Positions 54,212 through 57,865 of a stretch of 57,865 bases of DNA are shown piece by piece (the first letter of the stretch is position 1; every line of letters begins with the position of its first letter). The notes beneath the pieces were generated by a model. The model did not search any database and was not told the origin of the DNA. It was given only the letters and a program-made list of their open reading frames with translations. Position numbers and translations under genes: made by a program. Source of the stretch: a virus; the IMG/VR virus record IMGVR_UViG_3300024999_000121, positions 1-57,865 of that record. One strand, 5' to 3'.

Positions 54212-56019
54212 TAAAGGCAGAAACAAAAGACCCGCCAAAAAAGATTAAACCAAGCGATATTCCTACCTTGCAGTTAATGTACGATGAGCAAGCGAAGCGC
54301 GACGATGAATTTTGGCTTAAATACTATGTAAAAATTATTAACAAAGACGGAAACCAAGTGCCATTCGTGCTTAATCCAATCCAAAAGAAGATTGAAGATA
54401 AAATAAAAGAGCTTGAATCACAAGGGAAGCCTGCTCGAATCATTGTGCTCAAAGCGAGACAGGAGGGCGTGAGTACGTACATTCAAGCTAAGTTCTTGTG
54501 TCGAACCATAAAGAACAAGAACCGTAATGCTCTCGTGGTAGCTCATCGCGATGACAGCACAAACGCAATTTTTGATAAGGCTAAATACTCGAATTCATGC
54601 TTGCCTGACCATATAAAGCCCTTACAAAGAGCATCCAATGCTAGAGAGTTGATATTTGATACCCCTGTTACTCATAAGGGTAAAGAAAAAGGACTGAACA
54701 GTAAGATCAAAGTACAAACCGCAGGATCGGATGGTATTGGCCGGTCAGATACCTATCATTACATTCATTTATCGGAGTTTGCCTTTTACAGTGGCGACCC
54801 GTTAAAGGCCTTATCCGGTATCAATTCATCCGTCCCTAGTGTAGTTGGAACAATCGTAATTATTGAATCGACTGCCAACGGAAATAACTCATTCAAAACA
54901 CTGTGGGACTTAGCTGAATCAGGAGAAAACGATTACATCCCAATGTTTTTTTCATGGTTCGATTACCCTGATTATCAGATGCCGGTAACTGATGAAGAAC
55001 GTATTGAGATAATGTCTAGCCTGAATGAGTACGAGCAAGGCCTTGTTGATAACTACGAGCTTCCTGCTGAGAGGATTAAGTGGTACAGATGGAAATTAAA
55101 GAATGACTGTAATGGTGATAAGGACCTCATGCGCCAAGAAAATCCCAGCAATAGTCGGGAAGCGTTCCTCTCTACAGGACGGCCGGTGTTCGATAATGAA
55201 CGTGTTCTACTTCGTATAGAGCAACTCAAAAAGCAATACAAGACGAAGCCACCAAGGACAGGATATTTCATCTTTGAATGGAACGACCCTGATTCAAAAG
55301 ACAAAATAAGGGACAGTTCAATCAGGTTTATAGATTCACCCGGTGGCTATATTCATATTTACGAAGAACCAAGGAGTGGTCATCCTTTCGTTTTGGGGGG
55401 AGATACGGCCGCGGGCGGGGCGGATAGCTTCGGTGGTATAGGCATAAACAATTCATCAGGGAAAAGAGTTGTTGCTTTACATGGGAAAATGGCCATAGAT
55501 ACCTACACTCACCAAATGTATTGTTTAGGCAAATATTATAACAATGCGCTAATCAGTATTGAAATGAACCTGGACCGATACCCTATCGAAGAATTAGAGA
55601 GACTTAAATATTACAATCAATACAAGCGTGAAAGCGTAGACGATATTTACCACAAGAAGCTATATAAGCATGGATTTAAAACGGACGGTAATACGAGACC
55701 TTTCATCCTGTCGCTTTTGGTAGTTCTTATTAGAGACAATCCAGACCTATTTACTCACATCGGGTTCCTGTCTGAGTGTCTTACGTTTGTGATGGACAAG
55801 AATGGCAGACCGGATGCCGAGGCAGGAAAGCACGATGACTTGATTATGTCGGATGCAATCGCCAACGCAAGCAGAAGTCAAATGAGGTTTTCGGTCAATC
55901 GCAACGCCAAATTCGAACTCCCCGCCAACATGAGCGAGGAAGAAAAGTCGAGAGTTAAGGCTAATATCGATTTTGAAGATAAGTATGTGGAGATGGCTAA
56001 GTATCGGAGGAAGAAGTAG
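54196..56019 (+). CDS. terL: Terminase large subunit
   Basis: A 607-residue protein from GTG. Walker A-like KARQEGVST (86-94), Walker B YIHLSE (189-194), and nuclease residues GGDTAAGG (Asp403), SIEMN (Glu456) and HDDLIMSD (546-553). It packages DNA into the procapsid. Overlaps the small gene upstream; the portal follows in the same direction. Confidence 0.9.
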   Translation: MGEVVVKAETKDPPKKIKPSDIPTLQLMYDEQAKRDDEFWLKYYVKIINKDGNQVPFVLNPIQKKIEDKIKELESQGKPARIIVLKARQEGVSTYIQAKFLCRTIKNKNRNALVVAHRDDSTNAIFDKAKYSNSCLPDHIKPLQRASNARELIFDTPVTHKGKEKGLNSKIKVQTAGSDGIGRSDTYHYIHLSEFAFYSGDPLKALSGINSSVPSVVGTIVIIESTANGNNSFKTLWDLAESGENDYIPMFFSWFDYPDYQMPVTDEERIEIMSSLNEYEQGLVDNYELPAERIKWYRWKLKNDCNGDKDLMRQENPSNSREAFLSTGRPVFDNERVLLRIEQLKKQYKTKPPRTGYFIFEWNDPDSKDKIRDSSIRFIDSPGGYIHIYEEPRSGHPFVLGGDTAAGGADSFGGIGINNSSGKRVVALHGKMAIDTYTHQMYCLGKYYNNALISIEMNLDRYPIEELERLKYYNQYKRESVDDIYHKKLYKHGFKTDGNTRPFILSLLVVLIRDNPDLFTHIGFLSECLTFVMDKNGRPDAEAGKHDDLIMSDAIANASRSQMRFSVNRNAKFELPANMSEEEKSRVKANIDFEDKYVEMAKYRRKK

Positions 56020-56120
56020 TGGAAGAATTCAGATGTAAAAAATGTAATAAGCTGCTCGGAAAAGTAGAAGGAAGGGCAGAGATTAAGTGCCCAAGATGCG
56101 GTACAATTAACGAAAAATAG
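56019..56120 (+). CDS. Com-like zinc-finger protein
   Basis: 33 codons from GTG overlapping the terminase stop. FRCKKCNKLLGKVEGRAEIKCPRCGTIN is the Com pattern (C-x2-C...IKCPRC-x3-N). In phage Mu, Com controls translation of mom; no mom-like gene is seen here. Whether it has the same role is unknown. Confidence 0.7.
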   Translation: MEEFRCKKCNKLLGKVEGRAEIKCPRCGTINEK

Positions 56121-56140
56121 AACGCCGAAGGAGAGTGTCG

Positions 56141-56281
56141 ATGATGGAATTAACCAAAGAGGAACTTAAGAAAAAATTTGATGAGGTTACGGATGGAAGA
56201 AAAATATTAACCAAAGAGGCTATTGGCTTAATGATTGAAAATCAATGCCTAGCGTTAAGGGAATACTTTGAAAAAGAATGA
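56141..56281 (+). CDS. Small hypothetical protein
   Basis: 46 codons (or 45 from ATG 56144) after GAAGGAGAG: ELTKEELKKKFDEVTDGRKILTKEAIGLM. Helical. Unknown. Confidence 0.45.
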   Translation: MMELTKEELKKKFDEVTDGRKILTKEAIGLMIENQCLALREYFEKE

Positions 56282-56300
56282 AACCCAAGGAGGTTCTGCG

Positions 56301-56544
56301 ATGATTGATAGGATAGGAAATTTAGAAGCTAAGTACATGTCGGATAATTATTACCAGCCAACTCATGTTTATTTAGGTTTATTTAGGACGTGAGGAATAC
56401 CGAGAACTATTAAAAGAAACAACTATTCATTGCCATACGGCACAAAACGCAGTGATGAAAACCAGCGTGAATGGTTTATGGATTATTAAAGTGGCTGACC
56501 AAAATCATTTATCCGTAGGCTTTTCAATCGAAGAAGAAGCTTAA
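56301..56544 (+). pseudogene. Small gene disrupted by a 10-bp tandem duplication
   Basis: ATG 56301 follows AAGGAGG. The frame reads RIGNLEAKYMSDNYYQPTHVYLG then runs to TGA because GTTTATTTAG is duplicated (56367-56376, 56377-56386). Removing one copy joins HVYLG to REEYRELLKE...SVGFSIEEEA and TAA 56542, a protein of about 77 residues. Confidence 0.75.
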
Positions 56545-56562
56545 TAATCTAGAGGCTCTAGA

Positions 56563-56599
56563 AGCCCATCTCTCTTAACCGAGGGGTGGGCTATTTTTT
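56563..56599 (+). terminator. Terminator before the portal gene
   Basis: AGCCCATCTCTC and GAGGGGTGGGCT pair over 12 positions (two G-U) with loop TTAACC, then ATTTTTT. Strong Rho-independent form. Confidence 0.8.
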
Positions 56600-56620
56600 A
56601 TGTCCGAAAGAGGTGAAACA

Positions 56621-57865
56621 ATGTCGCTACTAACCAAAGCTAAGAAAGCGGTGGGAAAAATCATGGGCAAAAAAGAAATGGTTCAAAACGCTGAACAAGA
56701 AGAAGCCGACCGCGAACTCATAGAAAGATGGCAGCCAGTATTCGAGGCAGATAAAAGGGCCAAGAAGCCATGGGATGCAAGGTTCGACCAATGGGAAGCG
56801 ATCTATGATGCTGGCCGTGATTTCCAGAACTTAGAGGACGAATTCAGTAATTCTGGCAAAACCCCGCGAACGATAATTAACTTCCCTCGAATGATAGTGG
56901 AAAGTCTTATTGAGTTAAAAATTCCGGACCCTGACTTTAAGGCTGTATCCGGTGACGATGAGGAAGTTATCGAATCCCTCAAAAACTATGTCATGTATGT
57001 TGTTCGCTCTGCTCAACCATCACTAGAAGAAATGAATCTTCACAATGAGCGCAGGGTAATGAAACTAGGTGGAGCCTTCACGAAGATTCACTGGAACAAC
57101 AGCACTAAAAGGGCGGGCTATGTCGGAGAAATAGAACTTTCTGCACCTCACCCAAAAGACATCATCCCTAACCATGGTGCAACCTCAATCGACGATATGG
57201 AGCATTATCACCATCCAAATAACCGCACAGCGAACTATATAACTAAAAAATGGAAGCACATTACAAGGGATATGCTTGAGCAAAAAGCCCAATTATTCAA
57301 GGAATACGATGAGATTAGCGGTTCACAAAGGATATCCGTAGGAGATTCCGAGTCCGGTGATCAAGAGATGGGACTTGAAAAGTACACTATTATTGAGACA
57401 ACTTATCTGGATGAAGATAACGAACAATGCAAACTATGGTGGTCGGGCGACTTGGTTATTCTTCATACTCCTAAGTTTTATCATCGTAGGGATGAAGATG
57501 GAGTTTCGTTAAAGGAAAGTCATGAGTATGAGGGCAAGGAAGCCGACTACTACATCCCTAAATCGTGGGATCTCATATATCAACCGTTCATTCCTCGGGA
57601 CAAGTGTTTCTGGGGAATATCTATCATGGAAGATATTCACGACATTAACGAGGCAATCAAAAAGGCTGTTTATCAACATGAGGAAGAACACCTAAAGGGC
57701 AATATACATCTTTTAGTTGGAAGCCAAGAATTAAAGATAGCCTTAGAGTCTTCGATTTCAAAAGTTCATTATGTGCCTGACCCTAATCAAAGTGTCAAAG
57801 AAATAAACATGAGGGGTAACGTTGATGGAGTAGCCTGGATTAATCAGCTCAAGGAATGGATGCAA
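56621..57865 (+). CDS. Portal protein, N-terminal part (runs off the window)
   Basis: 415 codons are in the window from ATG after AGAGGTGA, with no stop. A charged N-terminus (ADRELIERWQPVFEADKRAKKPWDARFDQWEAIYDAG) leads to alternating helix and beta parts (RTIINFPRMIVESLIELKIPDPDFKAV; RDKCFWGISIMEDIHDINEAIKKA). It follows terL directly, as portals do. Identity rests on position and this pattern. Confidence 0.75.
   Translation, partial: MSLLTKAKKAVGKIMGKKEMVQNAEQEEADRELIERWQPVFEADKRAKKPWDARFDQWEAIYDAGRDFQNLEDEFSNSGKTPRTIINFPRMIVESLIELKIPDPDFKAVSGDDEEVIESLKNYVMYVVRSAQPSLEEMNLHNERRVMKLGGAFTKIHWNNSTKRAGYVGEIELSAPHPKDIIPNHGATSIDDMEHYHHPNNRTANYITKKWKHITRDMLEQKAQLFKEYDEISGSQRISVGDSESGDQEMGLEKYTIIETTYLDEDNEQCKLWWSGDLVILHTPKFYHRRDEDGVSLKESHEYEGKEADYYIPKSWDLIYQPFIPRDKCFWGISIMEDIHDINEAIKKAVYQHEEEHLKGNIHLLVGSQELKIALESSISKVHYVPDPNQSVKEINMRGNVDGVAWINQLKEWMQ

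Noticed and set aside
1-57865. Integrase gene, attachment site or CRISPR array
   Set aside because: No tyrosine or serine recombinase, no att-like duplication and no spaced repeat array was seen; a recombinase could lie in the part outside the window.

Overview
The window reads as most of a temperate bacteriophage genome from a low-GC Gram-positive host. Strong GGAGG-type ribosome binding sites, GTG/TTG starts and a phage-borne Spo0A-like DNA-binding domain point to a spore-forming Clostridia or Negativicutes host; this is inference. The last gene is the first part of a portal protein and the first bases are the tail of a small structural gene. The segment between them (rest of the portal, scaffold and capsid) is outside the window.

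Layout. (1) 1-12.3 kb, rightward: head-tail connector, propeller-like tail protein in two pieces, tail fibre, then large internal or ejection-type proteins including one with a lytic transglycosylase domain. No tape measure, tail tube or sheath gene is seen, so a short-tailed virion is likely. (2) 12.3-13.8 kb, leftward: a small membrane protein and two related secreted proteins, candidate lysogenic-conversion genes. (3) 13.9-17.0 kb: a structured leader RNA with terminator, membrane and holin-like genes, an amidase endolysin next to a homing-nuclease cassette with its own RHH repressor, a second holin-like protein and a probable small RNA. (4) 17.1-22.4 kb: Phd-like protein plus a plasmid-type AEP replication protein, then many small genes, three of them consecutively broken. 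(5) 22.5-24.4 kb, leftward: a plasmid-like replicon with three iterons, two DnaA boxes, a Rep-like wHTH protein, a MerR-HTH/coiled-coil protein, an RHH protein and, upstream of rep, an antisense-RNA/attenuator arrangement. (6) 24.5-26.7 kb: repressor, Cro-like protein and ORF6N antirepressor. (7) 26.7-47.3 kb, rightward early genes: SbcC-like ATPase, RecT, MBL-fold nuclease, methyltransferase, DnaD-like initiator, helicase-loader-like protein, primase-helicase, dCMP deaminase, SSB, DUF1064 nuclease, dUTPase, two RNA polymerase alpha-CTD-like proteins and a late regulator. (8) 47.3-50.1 kb, leftward: six unknown accessory genes behind two near-consensus promoters. (9) 50.3-57.9 kb: terminase small subunit, another wHTH gene with upstream repeats, a GIY-YIG-type protein, terminase large subunit and portal.

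Working model (inference): this is a phage-plasmid. No integrase or attachment site is visible, while a complete plasmid-style replication region with copy-number-control architecture lies beside the immunity region. Lysogeny would be held by the XRE repressor with the plasmid replicon. Lytic growth would use the recombination and primase-helicase genes, then the RinA/ArpU-like late regulator would switch on terminase and virion genes. Four small genes carry single disrupting changes, so parts of the accessory content are decaying or variable.
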